This document shows positions 22,813 to 31,912 of a stretch of DNA of 64,000 bases, in pieces; within the stretch, counting starts at the first letter, position 1; each line of letters begins with the position of its first letter. The stretch spans positions 1 through 64,000 of the forward strand of contig NZ_JANHDM010000010.1 in the NCBI RefSeq assembly GCF_024494685.1, in the 5' to 3' direction. Source of the DNA: Halorubrum rubrum. Its GTDB lineage: Archaea; Halobacteriota; Halobacteria; Halobacteriales; Haloferacaceae. The position numbers and the translations under genes are program-made. The notes under the pieces are model-generated. The model was not told the DNA's origin. It searched no databases and worked only from the letters and a program-made list of their open reading frames with translations.

Positions 22813-22966
22813 GTGGCCCCCTATCCTCTCGCCCCGGATAAACGGCTCTGTTGACATGCTCCGTCGGAACGCGCGTTCCGCGGATCCGCCGGATCGATCG
22901 CTCACGCGACGGCATCAAAAGTACCATACCGTCTCCCGACCCGGTGTACGGTATCGGGTGACCCCA

Positions 22967-24079
22967 GTGACGAAGAAACGCGAATACCGCGACGACTACC
23001 AGGACAAGACCCTGTACATCCCCGGCCCGACGGAGGTCCGCGAGGACGTCATCGAGGCGATGGCCCAGCCGATGTTCGGCCACCGCATGGACCGGATGAC
23101 GGACCTCTACACCACCATCGTCGAGGACACGAAGGCGTTCCTCGGCACCGACAACGAGGTCGTGATCTTGACCGCCTCCGGCACCGAGTTCTGGGAGGCG
23201 TCGACGCTCAACCTCGTCGACGAGAACATCCTCGTGCCGACCTGCGGGAGCTTCAGCGAGCGCCACGCCAACGTCGCAGAGCGGCTCGGCAAGGACGTCG
23301 ACCGGCTGGAGTACGAGTGGGGCGAGGCGATCAAGCCCGAGGACGTCCGCGAGCACCTCGAGTCCTCGGGGAAGGAGTATGACGTGGTCGCGACCGTGAT
23401 GAACGAGTCCTCGACCGGCGTCCGCAATCCGATCGAGGAGATCGGCGACGTGGTCGCGGAGTACCCGGACACCTACTTCGTCGTCGACGCGGTCTCCGCG
23501 CTCGGCGGCGACCACGTCGACATCGACGAACACGGCATCGACGTCATCTTCGCGTCGACCCAGAAGGCGTTCGCGATGCCGCCGGGGCTCGCGGTCTGTG
23601 TCGTCAGCGACGACGCCTACGAGCGCGAGGTCGAGAAGGGCGACTCCTCGTGGTACGGCGGCTTCCGCCGCACCATCGACTACTACGAACGGAAGGGCCA
23701 GACCCACTCGACGCCCGCCATCCCCGTCATGCTGGCCTACCACAGGCAGATGAAACACATGCTCGAGGAGGGCCACGAGGCGCGCAGCGAGCGCCACCGC
23801 GAGATGATGGAGTACGTCCACGAGTGGGCGAACGAGCACTTCGCGATGTTCCCCGAGGCGGGGTACGAGTCACAGACCGTCGCCTGTATCGAGAACACGC
23901 GGGGGATCGACGTGGCCGGGACCATCGAGGCGGTGAGCGAGGAGTACGACATGGTCTTCTCGAACGGGTACGGCTCGCGGCTCGGCGAGGAGACGTTCCG
24001 CATCGGCCACATGGGCGAACACACCGTCGAGAGCGTGAGAGAACTCACCGACGCCATCGAGGACGTCGCGGGGCTGTAG
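22967..24079 (+). CDS. alanine-glyoxylate aminotransferase family protein
   Basis: A 370-aa class V PLP enzyme. LYIPGPTEVREDVIEAMAQP opens the fold; MNESSTGVRNPIEEIG, DAVSALGGDHVDIDEHGIDVIFASTQKAF (PLP lysine in STQKAF) and THSTPAIPVMLAY follow. Family members transfer amino groups among serine, alanine and glyoxylate; the exact substrate cannot be read from sequence. The start is the GTG at 22967 (another GTG lies 9 nt upstream); the frame upstream to 22790 is antisense to the DUF7533 gene. Confidence 0.88.
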   Translation: MTKKREYRDDYQDKTLYIPGPTEVREDVIEAMAQPMFGHRMDRMTDLYTTIVEDTKAFLGTDNEVVILTASGTEFWEASTLNLVDENILVPTCGSFSERHANVAERLGKDVDRLEYEWGEAIKPEDVREHLESSGKEYDVVATVMNESSTGVRNPIEEIGDVVAEYPDTYFVVDAVSALGGDHVDIDEHGIDVIFASTQKAFAMPPGLAVCVVSDDAYEREVEKGDSSWYGGFRRTIDYYERKGQTHSTPAIPVMLAYHRQMKHMLEEGHEARSERHREMMEYVHEWANEHFAMFPEAGYESQTVACIENTRGIDVAGTIEAVSEEYDMVFSNGYGSRLGEETFRIGHMGEHTVESVRELTDAIEDVAGL

Positions 24080-24165
24080 CGGTCGTTCTCCGGGGGGTGC
24101 GGGTCGGGGCGGGGTCGACCGACCCCGCGACAAGATACTTGAGTCGTCCCGCGGTTCCTCCGGCC

Positions 24166-25332
24166 ATGGACCGCGATTCCCTCCGCGCGGCGCTCGATCG
24201 CTGGACCGACGCGGGCGTGATAGACGAAGAGACTGCGGCGCGGATCCGGGAGTTCGAGCGGACGGACGATGCCTCCGAGGCCGTCGACGACAGCGCCGCG
24301 TCGGCCGACGGCGACGACGGGCTCCTCGCGGAGAACCGGGTCGTCGTCGCGCTGGCGCTGATGGGCGGCGTCCTCGTCGCGGTCGGCGTCGGCGCGTACC
24401 TCTACGAGCGCTGGGCGTCGATCCCGGTCGTCGCGCGGGTCGCGATCCTCGTCGGCGTGCCCGTCCTCGCCGCCGCCGGCGGGGCGCGCCTCCGGGAGGA
24501 CTCCCCCCGGACCGCCCACGGGCTGTGGCTGCTCGCGGCGCTCTTCGCCGGCGTGACCCTCTTTCGACTCGCCGAGTTGACGCCGGGGCTCGAGGTCGCG
24601 ACCCTACAGGCCTGGCTCTTGGCGGCGTGGACCGGCGTCGCGGTCGCGATCGCGGCCGGACTCGACTCGCGACCGATCGGGGGCGCGGGGGCGATCCTCG
24701 GCGCGGCGACCGTCGCGTCGGCGACCGATCCGGCGGAGTTCGTGCTCCTGTTCGGGGCGTACGGCGGAGTCGTCTACGTCGTCGGACTCACTACCGATGA
24801 GAGCCCCGCGCTCCCGCGGTTCGCGGCGACGCTCCGCTGGCTCGGCGGCGCGTTCGCGGTCGCCGCGCTCGTCCCGATCGTCGCGGTCGGATCGCCGCCG
24901 GAGGGGCTCTCCGCCGGAACGGCCCTGCTCGTCGCGGCGAGCGTCGTCGCCGCCGTGGTCGCGCTCGGCCGCGCCGGCGACGACCGGCTCGCGCGATACG
25001 CGAGCGTCCCCGCGGTCGCGGCCCCCGTCGCGACCGCGGGCGCGTGGACCCTCGCCGGACGCGTCGGCGACTTCGCGGGGTCGCTGGTCGCGCTCGGCTG
25101 CCTGCTCGGCGTCGTGTTGGCGCTCGTCGTCGGGGCGGTGGGGCTCCGGGAGGCCGCCCCGGCGAACGTGGCGGCGCTCGGGTTCGTCCTCGGCGTGCTC
25201 GCCTTCCTCGCCGGCCCGGTCGGGGACGCGGTCTCCGGCTCGCTGGCGCTCGTCGTCGCGGGAGCGGTCCTGCTCGCCGCGGGGCTCGGCGCGGAGCGCG
25301 GCCGTCGGGCGGTGCTCGCGCGGATCGGGTAG
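24166..25332 (+). CDS. DUF2157 polytopic membrane protein
   Basis: A 388-aa protein. The N-terminal cytosolic part (about 1-60) has the DUF2157 signature LDRWTDAGVIDEETAARIREFE and is followed by about ten TM helices. A TATA-like AAGATACTT lies about 35 nt before the ATG. Function unknown; family members are uncharacterised membrane proteins sometimes near stress genes. Convergent with the following Gdt1-like gene. Confidence 0.87.
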   Translation: MDRDSLRAALDRWTDAGVIDEETAARIREFERTDDASEAVDDSAASADGDDGLLAENRVVVALALMGGVLVAVGVGAYLYERWASIPVVARVAILVGVPVLAAAGGARLREDSPRTAHGLWLLAALFAGVTLFRLAELTPGLEVATLQAWLLAAWTGVAVAIAAGLDSRPIGGAGAILGAATVASATDPAEFVLLFGAYGGVVYVVGLTTDESPALPRFAATLRWLGGAFAVAALVPIVAVGSPPEGLSAGTALLVAASVVAAVVALGRAGDDRLARYASVPAVAAPVATAGAWTLAGRVGDFAGSLVALGCLLGVVLALVVGAVGLREAAPANVAALGFVLGVLAFLAGPVGDAVSGSLALVVAGAVLLAAGLGAERGRRAVLARIG

Positions 25333-25400
25333 CGGGGGACGCGGGGCGAACCGCGAGCGGGAGGGGAGAGACGAATCGCGGGCGAGGCGGGAGACCGGGA

Positions 25401-26102
25401 TCAGACCGCCCCGGCGAGGGCGTCGATCCCGGTCTCCCACAGCGAGCGGCCGAGAACGACGCTCGCGACGAAGTCGAGCGCGAAGAAGCCGAACACCGCC
25501 GCGCCCGCGAAGTGCGCCTTGCGGAGGTCGAACCGGTGGGCAAAGCGGTGGAAGAAGTACGCGTTCACGAGGCTCACGGGGATGATCGCGAGCATCTCGC
25601 CGGTCCAGATCGCGGTCGGGTACGCGCCGTACTGGGTGGCGAGCGAGATGGTGACGAGCTGGGTCTTGTCGCCGAACTCCCCGAACGCCATCATCGCGAA
25701 TATCGGGAGGAAGCCCCCGAACCGGTTCGGCACCCGCCAGCCCAACAGGGGAACCCGAACGTCGAGTTCGCCCCCGTCGGTCATCGAGCCGGTGGTCATC
25801 TCCGGGTCCGCGTCGTCGGGGTCGGGGGCGCTCCGGACGAGCAGGTACGCGAAGAAGACGAACAGCACCGCCGTCAGCGCGTCCAGATAGATCCCCGGCA
25901 GCGCCGCGGTGATCGCCTGACCGAACCGGATCTCGAGGGCCGTCCAGCCGGCGAACGACGCCGCGGCCGCGCTCACGACGACGGCCGGACGGTACCGCGT
26001 CGAGAGCCCGGCGATGAGTAGCTGAACCTTCTCGCCGGGGAGGACCGCGAGCTGCGCGCCGGCGGCGATGAACAGGACGGTCAGCCACGTTGTCTCGGTC
26101 AT
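25401..26102 (-). CDS. TMEM165/Gdt1 (UPF0016) family cation transporter
   Basis: A 233-aa membrane protein with six to seven TM helices in two related halves. The second half has the family ExGDKT motif (FGEFGDKTQ, about 140-148); the first half has a degenerate copy (LPGEKVQ, about 21-27). Characterised relatives move Mn2+ or Ca2+ against H+. An acidic loop (PDPDDADPEM) separates the halves. The degenerate first motif makes transport activity less certain than family membership. Confidence 0.85.
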   Translation of the reverse strand: MTETTWLTVLFIAAGAQLAVLPGEKVQLLIAGLSTRYRPAVVVSAAAASFAGWTALEIRFGQAITAALPGIYLDALTAVLFVFFAYLLVRSAPDPDDADPEMTTGSMTDGGELDVRVPLLGWRVPNRFGGFLPIFAMMAFGEFGDKTQLVTISLATQYGAYPTAIWTGEMLAIIPVSLVNAYFFHRFAHRFDLRKAHFAGAAVFGFFALDFVASVVLGRSLWETGIDALAGAV

Positions 26103-26199
26103 CGAGGATCGACTCGTGGACGCGCCGCCGGTGAACGACGCGTCGACGGCGAACGTTTAGAGACGGCTAAACCAAGTGTTTTGCGCATACGGAAAACCG

Positions 26200-26499
26200 T
26201 CACAACCAGAGCAGCTGGGCGTGTCGCGTGCCGTCGAACTCCATGACCGCGCTCTCGTCGACGAGTCCGGCCTCGACCGCGACGCCGACCGCCTCCCGAC
26301 CGACCAGGTTCCCGACCTGCGCGCGGTGGAGCGCGGAGACGACCGTCTCGGGGTCGGCCTCGACGGCGTCGTCACCGCCGTAGAACTCCTCGCTCACCGA
26401 GAGGCTTGCGCGGCCGTTGTCGTAGGTCTCGCCGAGACAGTCGACGTCACAGACCGAGACGAGCGTCCCCTCGGGCGTCTCCCGCTCGCGAAGCAGCAT
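26200..26499 (-). CDS. DUF424 family protein
   Basis: A 99-aa cytosolic protein with MLLRERETPEGTLVSVCDVDCLGETYDNG at the start and YGGDDAV...ALHRAQVGNLVGREAVGVAVEAGLVDE, matching archaeal DUF424. The ATG follows directly on the stop codon of the TPR gene, so the two form an operon. Members of this family occur near translation genes in some archaea; a role there is only a hint. Confidence 0.87.
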   Translation of the reverse strand: MLLRERETPEGTLVSVCDVDCLGETYDNGRASLSVSEEFYGGDDAVEADPETVVSALHRAQVGNLVGREAVGVAVEAGLVDESAVMEFDGTRHAQLLWL

Positions 26500-27363
26500 C
26501 TAGAAGCCCTCTGGACCCTCTCCCTGGAGCTCGCGCTCCGGTTCGCCCGCGCCGGGATCCCCGCCGCGGCCGCCCCGATCGCCCGGACCGGGCCGGCCGC
26601 CGCCCGTTCCGCCCTGACCGGCCTGCTCTTCGACCATCCGCTCTTCGGCCTCCCGGCGGATCTCCTCGGCGCGGTCGGCGACCTCGTCGGCCTGCTCGTG
26701 TTCGCCCGCCTCCTCCAGCGCGCGGGCCTTCTCCTCTAACACGCCCGCGTCACGGTAGCCGAGGCGGATCGCGTTGTCGAAGCAGTTGACTGCGTCCTCG
26801 GCGAGGCCGCGCTCGACGAGAAGGAACCCGCGGTTGTACCACGCCTGCGCGAACCGCGGGTCGATCTCGACGGCGCGCTCGGCGTGTTCGAGCGCCTGCT
26901 CGCTTCGGCCGGACTCCCAGAGCGCGTACGCGAGGTTCGTCTCGGCGCTCGCGGCGTGCTCGGAGTCGTCGTCGATGCGCAACGCCTCCTGGTACGCGCC
27001 GATCGCCTCGTCGTACTCCTCGAGCTCCGCGTGGGCCGCTCCCTTGTTCACCCACGCCTCCTGAGCCTCCAGCGAGTCTTCGTCCGCGAACCGGGCCGCG
27101 CGCTCGAACGTCTCCGTCGCCTCCTCGAAGCGGTTGATCCCCATGTAGGAGAGCCCGACGTCGATCAACCGCTCGACGTCGACTGCGTCGCTCTCGACGT
27201 TGCGTCGGTCGAGCACGTCGGTGAGAACCCGCGAGTCGACCGGGTCGACGGTGGTCGGGTCGGCGTCCAACTCCTCGGGGTCGAGGGTGAACTCCTCGTA
27301 GTCGGCGTCGACGCCCTGGCCCGCGGAGAACTCGTGGCGGTCCGCGTCGCGCTCGTCGGTCAT
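26500..27363 (-). CDS. tetratricopeptide-repeat protein
   Basis: A 287-aa protein with about four to five TPR units between about 60 and 215 (e.g. VDVERLIDVGLSYMGINRFEEATETFERAARF, AWVNKGAAHAELEEYDEAIGAYQEAL, AWYNRGFLLVERGLAEDAVNCFDNAIRLG), then a charged helix (about 220-260) and a Gly/Pro-rich tail. TPRs mediate protein contacts; partner unknown. The ATG at 27363 is preferred to one seven codons upstream. Immediately adjacent DUF424 downstream. Confidence 0.88.
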   Translation of the reverse strand: MTDERDADRHEFSAGQGVDADYEEFTLDPEELDADPTTVDPVDSRVLTDVLDRRNVESDAVDVERLIDVGLSYMGINRFEEATETFERAARFADEDSLEAQEAWVNKGAAHAELEEYDEAIGAYQEALRIDDDSEHAASAETNLAYALWESGRSEQALEHAERAVEIDPRFAQAWYNRGFLLVERGLAEDAVNCFDNAIRLGYRDAGVLEEKARALEEAGEHEQADEVADRAEEIRREAEERMVEEQAGQGGTGGGRPGPGDRGGRGGDPGAGEPERELQGEGPEGF

Positions 27364-27509
27364 ATACCCGGATCTGTCGGTCACGGCGGGTAAGCGTTAC
27401 GTCGACGGCCGAGCCCGGAGTGTGTTCCACGATACCATGAACCAGAGTTAAATTCGCGTTACGTTCACCCGGAACTTTATGTACCTTACTCGTGAGACGT
27501 TACCCGGTA

Positions 27510-28508
27510 ATGTCTACCAACAAGCTCTCCACGGCCATCACCCCGCGACGACAGGTCGCGGCCGTCGTGTTGGCCGCCGCGTTGCTCGGCGTCGTGGTCG
27601 CGCCGAACGTGTACGCGGCGACCAACGAGACGACGGACACGGTGGCCGTCGTCGAAGTCGAAGGCCCCGTCAACTCGGCCCTCGCGGACGACGTCGAAAG
27701 CGAACTCGCAGCGATCCGCGGCAACGACTCCGTCGGTGCCGTCGTATTAAAGATCGACACGCCCGGCGGTGCGCCGGTCGCGTCCGAACGCATGTACAAG
27801 GCGGTCCAGCGCACGAGCCAGCAGATGCCGGTGATCGCGAGCGTCCAGTCGATGAGCGCCTCCGGCGGCTACTACGCGATGGCCCCGGCCGACGACATCT
27901 ACGTGTTGCCGACCTCGCAGGTCGGCAGCATCGGACTGAACGCCCCCGCCCCCCAGACGAGCTCGCCCGTCTCGGGCCCGAGCGGCCCCGACAAGGCCGG
28001 CGGAAACGAGATCCAGGGATGGGCCGAACAGCAGACCCTCGCCGACACCTTCGTCAACGCGATGATGGCCGAGCGCGGCGACGAGTTCCAGATGCCGCGC
28101 GAACAGGTCGCACAGGCCGATGTCTACCTCGGCACCGAGGCCGTCCAGAACGGCTTCGCCGACGAGATCGGCTCGCTCAACGAGGCGATCCACGAGGCCG
28201 CGACCCGCGCGGATCTCGGCGACTACCGGGTCGACACGCGCGAGACCGGCTTCGACACCGGCCTCCCGATCCTGCTCCGCACCGACTCGCAGGTCGTCGC
28301 GGTGTACGCGAACGACCCCGGCTACGCCGACGTCGAGCCGATGCCCTCCACGTACATCCACCTCGAAGCCGTCCCGCACGTCGACACGGTGGAGCGGTTC
28401 ACGCGGAGCGACCTCGGCGTCGACGAGGGAACCGATCGAAACACCAGCGCGATCGGCCCCGCCGCGGACGACACCGCGGCCTCCCTGAACGGGGGTGTCT
28501 CCGCGTGA
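27510..28508 (+). CDS. S49 (SppA/ClpP-fold) peptidase-like membrane protein
   Basis: A 332-aa protein with a TM/signal segment (about 15-37) and an extracytoplasmic ClpP-like crotonase fold: VAVVEVEGPVN, VVLKIDTPGGAPVASE, SMSASGGYYAMAPADDIYVLP (nucleophile S118) and VGSIGLN. The SppA region that normally carries the catalytic lysine (around ADGR-x-Y-x-G) reads AQADVYLGTEA without a lysine, so activity is uncertain. TATA (CTTTATGTA) lies about 33 nt upstream of the ATG. The stop overlaps the DUF4350 gene (GTGA), suggesting a shared surface quality-control role (inference). Confidence 0.85.
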   Translation: MSTNKLSTAITPRRQVAAVVLAAALLGVVVAPNVYAATNETTDTVAVVEVEGPVNSALADDVESELAAIRGNDSVGAVVLKIDTPGGAPVASERMYKAVQRTSQQMPVIASVQSMSASGGYYAMAPADDIYVLPTSQVGSIGLNAPAPQTSSPVSGPSGPDKAGGNEIQGWAEQQTLADTFVNAMMAERGDEFQMPREQVAQADVYLGTEAVQNGFADEIGSLNEAIHEAATRADLGDYRVDTRETGFDTGLPILLRTDSQVVAVYANDPGYADVEPMPSTYIHLEAVPHVDTVERFTRSDLGVDEGTDRNTSAIGPAADDTAASLNGGVSA

Positions 28509-29584
28509 GCCGAGCCGTCACCCTCGCGGTCGCGTTCCTCGTGACGTTCGCGACGATCGCCGGCGGCTCGGCGCTCGCCGGCTACGTCACCGCCGACGGC
28601 GCGGCTCCCGCGCCGGAGATCGAGAACGATCACTTCCAGTCGACGGACGTGATCAAAGACGACGACCCTGGCGAGGCGAACGTGGCGATGGACAGCGACG
28701 CGGAACCGCAGACGATCGTCATCGATCCCGGCGTCCAGGCGGCCGGCGGCGGCGTCGCGACCAACCCGCTGTCGCTCATCGGGCTGGCCGGCGGCGGCGT
28801 CGCCGACCGCGACATCCGGCCGCTGGCGAACGCCCTCATCGAGAACGGCCACGACGTCCGGGTGTACACGCCCGAGGCGGGCGCGTCGCAGATGCCGAAC
28901 CGGCCGGGAGCGTCCGGTCCCACCCCGCTCGGCGAGGACCTCGCCGAGGCGGACGCGTTCGTCACCTTCCGAAGCGACTACGAGGAGGAGGAACTCGAGG
29001 ACATCGAAACGTTCGTCGAGGCGGACGGTCGGATGGTGCTCGCGACCGAACCGGACGCCGAGTTCGACCAGCCGGGGCCGACGTCGCTCGACGCCACGCT
29101 CGGGACCACCACCGAGCCCGGCTACGTGTACAACATGGTCGAGAACGACCTGAACTACCAGCGGGTGTACGCGGAGCCGACCGGCGACTCCGCGCTGACC
29201 GCGGGGGTCGACCGCGCGATGTTCTCGACGGTAACGCCCGTCGGGACGGCGGCCGATGGCGGCGACGAGTTCCGTCCGATCGACGGCAGCGAGCTGTCGA
29301 CGACGCGGGCGGCGACCGACGCGCCGCTTCTCGTCCGCGACGGCGGCGTCGTCGCGGTCGGCGACGCCGACTTCCTCTCGCCGGAGAACGCTCAGCGCGC
29401 CGACAACGACGTGCTGATCGGGAACCTGGCGGACTTCCTCGTGGAGAACGATCGGGACCCGGAGACGCAGCCGCCCGAGACCCCGCCCGAGGAGCCGACC
29501 CAGCCCACGGAGCCGACTCAGCCGCCGACCGAGCCGACGGAACCGACGCAACCGCCGACGAACGAGACGAGCGCGACGGCCTGA
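28505..29584 (+). CDS. DUF4350-containing membrane-anchored protein
   Basis: A 359-aa protein from the GTG overlapping the S49 stop. It has an N-terminal TM (about 3-24), then a Rossmann-like GATase-type core (PLANALIENGHDVRVYTPE, ADAFVTFRSDYEEEELEDIETFVEADGRMVLAT, DAPLLVRDGGVVAVGDADFLSPENAQRADNDVLIGNLADFLV), typical of DUF4350. A Pro/Thr-rich tail with PTEPTQPP repeats follows (about 320-359), a probable extracellular stalk. Coupled to the S49-like gene; function unknown. Confidence 0.82.
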   Translation: MSRAVTLAVAFLVTFATIAGGSALAGYVTADGAAPAPEIENDHFQSTDVIKDDDPGEANVAMDSDAEPQTIVIDPGVQAAGGGVATNPLSLIGLAGGGVADRDIRPLANALIENGHDVRVYTPEAGASQMPNRPGASGPTPLGEDLAEADAFVTFRSDYEEEELEDIETFVEADGRMVLATEPDAEFDQPGPTSLDATLGTTTEPGYVYNMVENDLNYQRVYAEPTGDSALTAGVDRAMFSTVTPVGTAADGGDEFRPIDGSELSTTRAATDAPLLVRDGGVVAVGDADFLSPENAQRADNDVLIGNLADFLVENDRDPETQPPETPPEEPTQPTEPTQPPTEPTEPTQPPTNETSATA

Positions 29585-29750
29585 GGCTGTCGCCGTCCCG
29601 GCTCGCCGTCGAACCGCGTCCGACGCCGATTTTTCCGACCCGTCCGACCGACTCCCGGTAGTCGCCGACGCGTCGGTCGCGCGGCCGTCGACCTCCGCGG
29701 TCGATCGCCGGAAGGTATGACCCTCCGGCGACCGGATCGCGCACGTATCC

Positions 29751-30338
29751 ATGCCATCGTCGTCGACCTCGTCCGTCCGGGCGTTCGTCGCCGTCGAACT
29801 GCCCGACGACCTCGCGGAGCCGATCGCCGACCTCCAGTCGGCGTTCGCGGAGGCGGCGGGGGTCCGGCCGGTCGATCCGAGCCAAGCGCACCTCACGCTG
29901 ACGTTCCTCGGCGACGTCGCCGCCGCCGACCTCGAGGCGGTGCGCGCCGCCGGCGAGCGCGCGGTCGACCGCGCCGGCGTCGGCCCGTTCGACTGCGCGG
30001 TCGAGGGGCTCGGCGTCTTCCCCTCGCTCGAGTACGTCTCCGTCGTCTGGGCGGGGATCGGGGAGGGGACGGAGGCGCTGACCCGCCTCCACGGGGCGCT
30101 GGAGGCGGAGACGACCGCGCTCGGGTTCGACCCGGAGGGACACGAGTTCACGCCGCACGTCACCCTCGCGCGGATGGACGACGGCCGGGGGAAAGCGCGG
30201 GTCCGGGAGGTCGTCCGCGAGCGCGACCCCGAGTTCGGGAGGTTCACGGTCGAGTCGGTGGCCCTGATCGAGTCGACGCTGACGGAGGACGGGCCGATCT
30301 ACGAGCCGATCGCGACGTTCGATCTCGAGCCCGAGTGA
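29751..30338 (+). CDS. thpR: RNA 2',3'-cyclic phosphodiesterase (LigT family)
   Basis: A 195-aa 2H phosphoesterase. The two HxTx motifs are H47-L-T49 (AHLTLTFLG) and H136-V-T138 (PHVTLAR), with the FVAVELPDDL start and FPSLEYVSVVWAGI core. The family hydrolyses 2',3'-cyclic phosphates on RNA ends and can join tRNA halves in vitro. Length is normal for the family. Followed convergently by the CNNM gene 40 nt away. Confidence 0.93.
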   Translation: MPSSSTSSVRAFVAVELPDDLAEPIADLQSAFAEAAGVRPVDPSQAHLTLTFLGDVAAADLEAVRAAGERAVDRAGVGPFDCAVEGLGVFPSLEYVSVVWAGIGEGTEALTRLHGALEAETTALGFDPEGHEFTPHVTLARMDDGRGKARVREVVRERDPEFGRFTVESVALIESTLTEDGPIYEPIATFDLEPE

Positions 30339-30378
30339 CCCCGCGTCGACCCGCGGCGGCCCGCTTCCATCTGTCGGC

Positions 30379-31665
30379 TCACTCTGTCGCGGACCCGGCG
30401 TCGACGCCCTCGCCGGGAGCCGCGACCGGGTGTTCGACGCGGACCCGCGTCACGCGCGTCGGGGTCGCGTCGGTGACGACGAGGGCGACCTCGCCGACCG
30501 CGACGCGGTCGCCCTCCTCGGGGAGTCGGCCGACCCGCTCCGTGATCAGCCCGGCGACCGTCTCGAACTCGCCGTCGGTCGGCAGCGAGAGCCCGAGCGC
30601 GTCGTTGAGGTACGCCACGGTGGTCCAGCCGCGCGCGACCGCAACGCCCGGCTCGAGGACGTCGACGTGGTCGGTCTCGCCGCGCCCGATCAGCTCGCCC
30701 ACCACTTCCTCGAGGACGTCCTCGAGGGTCGCGAGCCCGACGACCGCGCCGAACTCGTCGACGACCACGACCATCCGCGCGCCGGTCTCGCGCATCTCCG
30801 CGAACAGCTCGTCGACCGGCTTCGTCTCGGGGACGAACGTCGGCTCCGCGAGGACGCTCGCGAGCCCCTCTCTCGCCTCGTCTGCGCGGATCGCGTCGCG
30901 GACGTCGACGATCCCCACCACGTCGTCACGGTTCTCGCCGTAGACGGGCAACCGCGTGACGTGCGCCGCCGTGGCCATCGAGACGACCTCGGAGGGCGTC
31001 GCCGTGTCGGGGACGGCGACCATGTCGGTTCGGGGGACCATCACGGCGGTGACGCGGGTCGCGCCCAGATCCAGAACGCCGCGGATCATCGCGCTCTCGT
31101 CGGGGTCGAGCGCGCCGGTCTCCTCGCCCGAGAGCACGAGCGTCTGGATCTCCTCGCGGCTCAGGTACGACTCGATGGCCGTGTCGCCGCCGACGACGCG
31201 GGTGACGAGTCCGCTCGCGGCCTCGAAGACGTAGAGGATCGGCCGGAGGAGCCGCTGGAGGGCGACGACCGGGCGGGCGACCCGGAGCGCGTGTCGCTCG
31301 GCGTTCGCGACCGCGTACGATTTCGGCGCGATCTCGCCGAAGACGATGACGAAAAAGGAGGTGAAGACGGTGGATCCGGTCGCGGCCTGTCCGGCCGGAA
31401 GGTACTGGACGAGCACCGCGGTCGCGACGGAGGCGGCCGCGATGTTCGCGACGTTGTTGCTCACGAGCGCGGTGACGAGGAAGCGGTGCGGGTTCTCCCG
31501 GAGCGACGCGAGCGCCGCGCTTCCGGGGATCCCGTCGGCGACGAGCGCGTCGACCCGGTGTTTCGCGACCGAGAACACGGCGAGTTCCGAACTCGAGAAG
31601 AAGGCGCTGATCCCGGTCAGTGCGAGGATCGCGGCGGCCCCGAGAAACGAGAGCGTGAGGTCCAT
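30379..31665 (-). CDS. CNNM/CorC (HlyC) family transporter-like protein
   Basis: A 428-aa membrane protein: an N-terminal DUF21/CNNM TM domain (about 1-160; FFSSSELAVFSVAKHR, SNNVANIAAASVATA, FGEIAPKSYA), a CBS pair (about 190-310; VMVPRTDMVAVPD, HVTRLPVYGENRDDVVGIVDVRD, GARMVVVVDEFGAVVGLATLEDVLEEVVGEL), and a C-terminal CorC_HlyC domain (about 330-410). Family members affect Mg2+ or other cation homeostasis. The ATG at 31665 begins the first TM helix. Divergent from serA across a 247-nt gap that holds both promoters. Confidence 0.92.
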   Translation of the reverse strand: MDLTLSFLGAAAILALTGISAFFSSSELAVFSVAKHRVDALVADGIPGSAALASLRENPHRFLVTALVSNNVANIAAASVATAVLVQYLPAGQAATGSTVFTSFFVIVFGEIAPKSYAVANAERHALRVARPVVALQRLLRPILYVFEAASGLVTRVVGGDTAIESYLSREEIQTLVLSGEETGALDPDESAMIRGVLDLGATRVTAVMVPRTDMVAVPDTATPSEVVSMATAAHVTRLPVYGENRDDVVGIVDVRDAIRADEAREGLASVLAEPTFVPETKPVDELFAEMRETGARMVVVVDEFGAVVGLATLEDVLEEVVGELIGRGETDHVDVLEPGVAVARGWTTVAYLNDALGLSLPTDGEFETVAGLITERVGRLPEEGDRVAVGEVALVVTDATPTRVTRVRVEHPVAAPGEGVDAGSATE

Positions 31666-31912
31666 ACGTCCACATGCGCGTCGACCCGAAAGGGTGTATC
31701 GGCGACGGCCGGTGTGACCACGAGGCATCGCCGCCCCCGACGACGCGGCCGGCGGTTCGCGGCGGTACGCACGGACGAGGTGTTTCCACCCGAAACGGAG
31801 GGGTTGTGTGTCCACGATCGCGGATCGAAAGTGACACGCCGGGGAGAGTTCGGGAGCGGAAAAACGGCGCGATGAAGAAAGCGTTAACACCGCGCCGAGG
31901 GTCGGTACGGAC

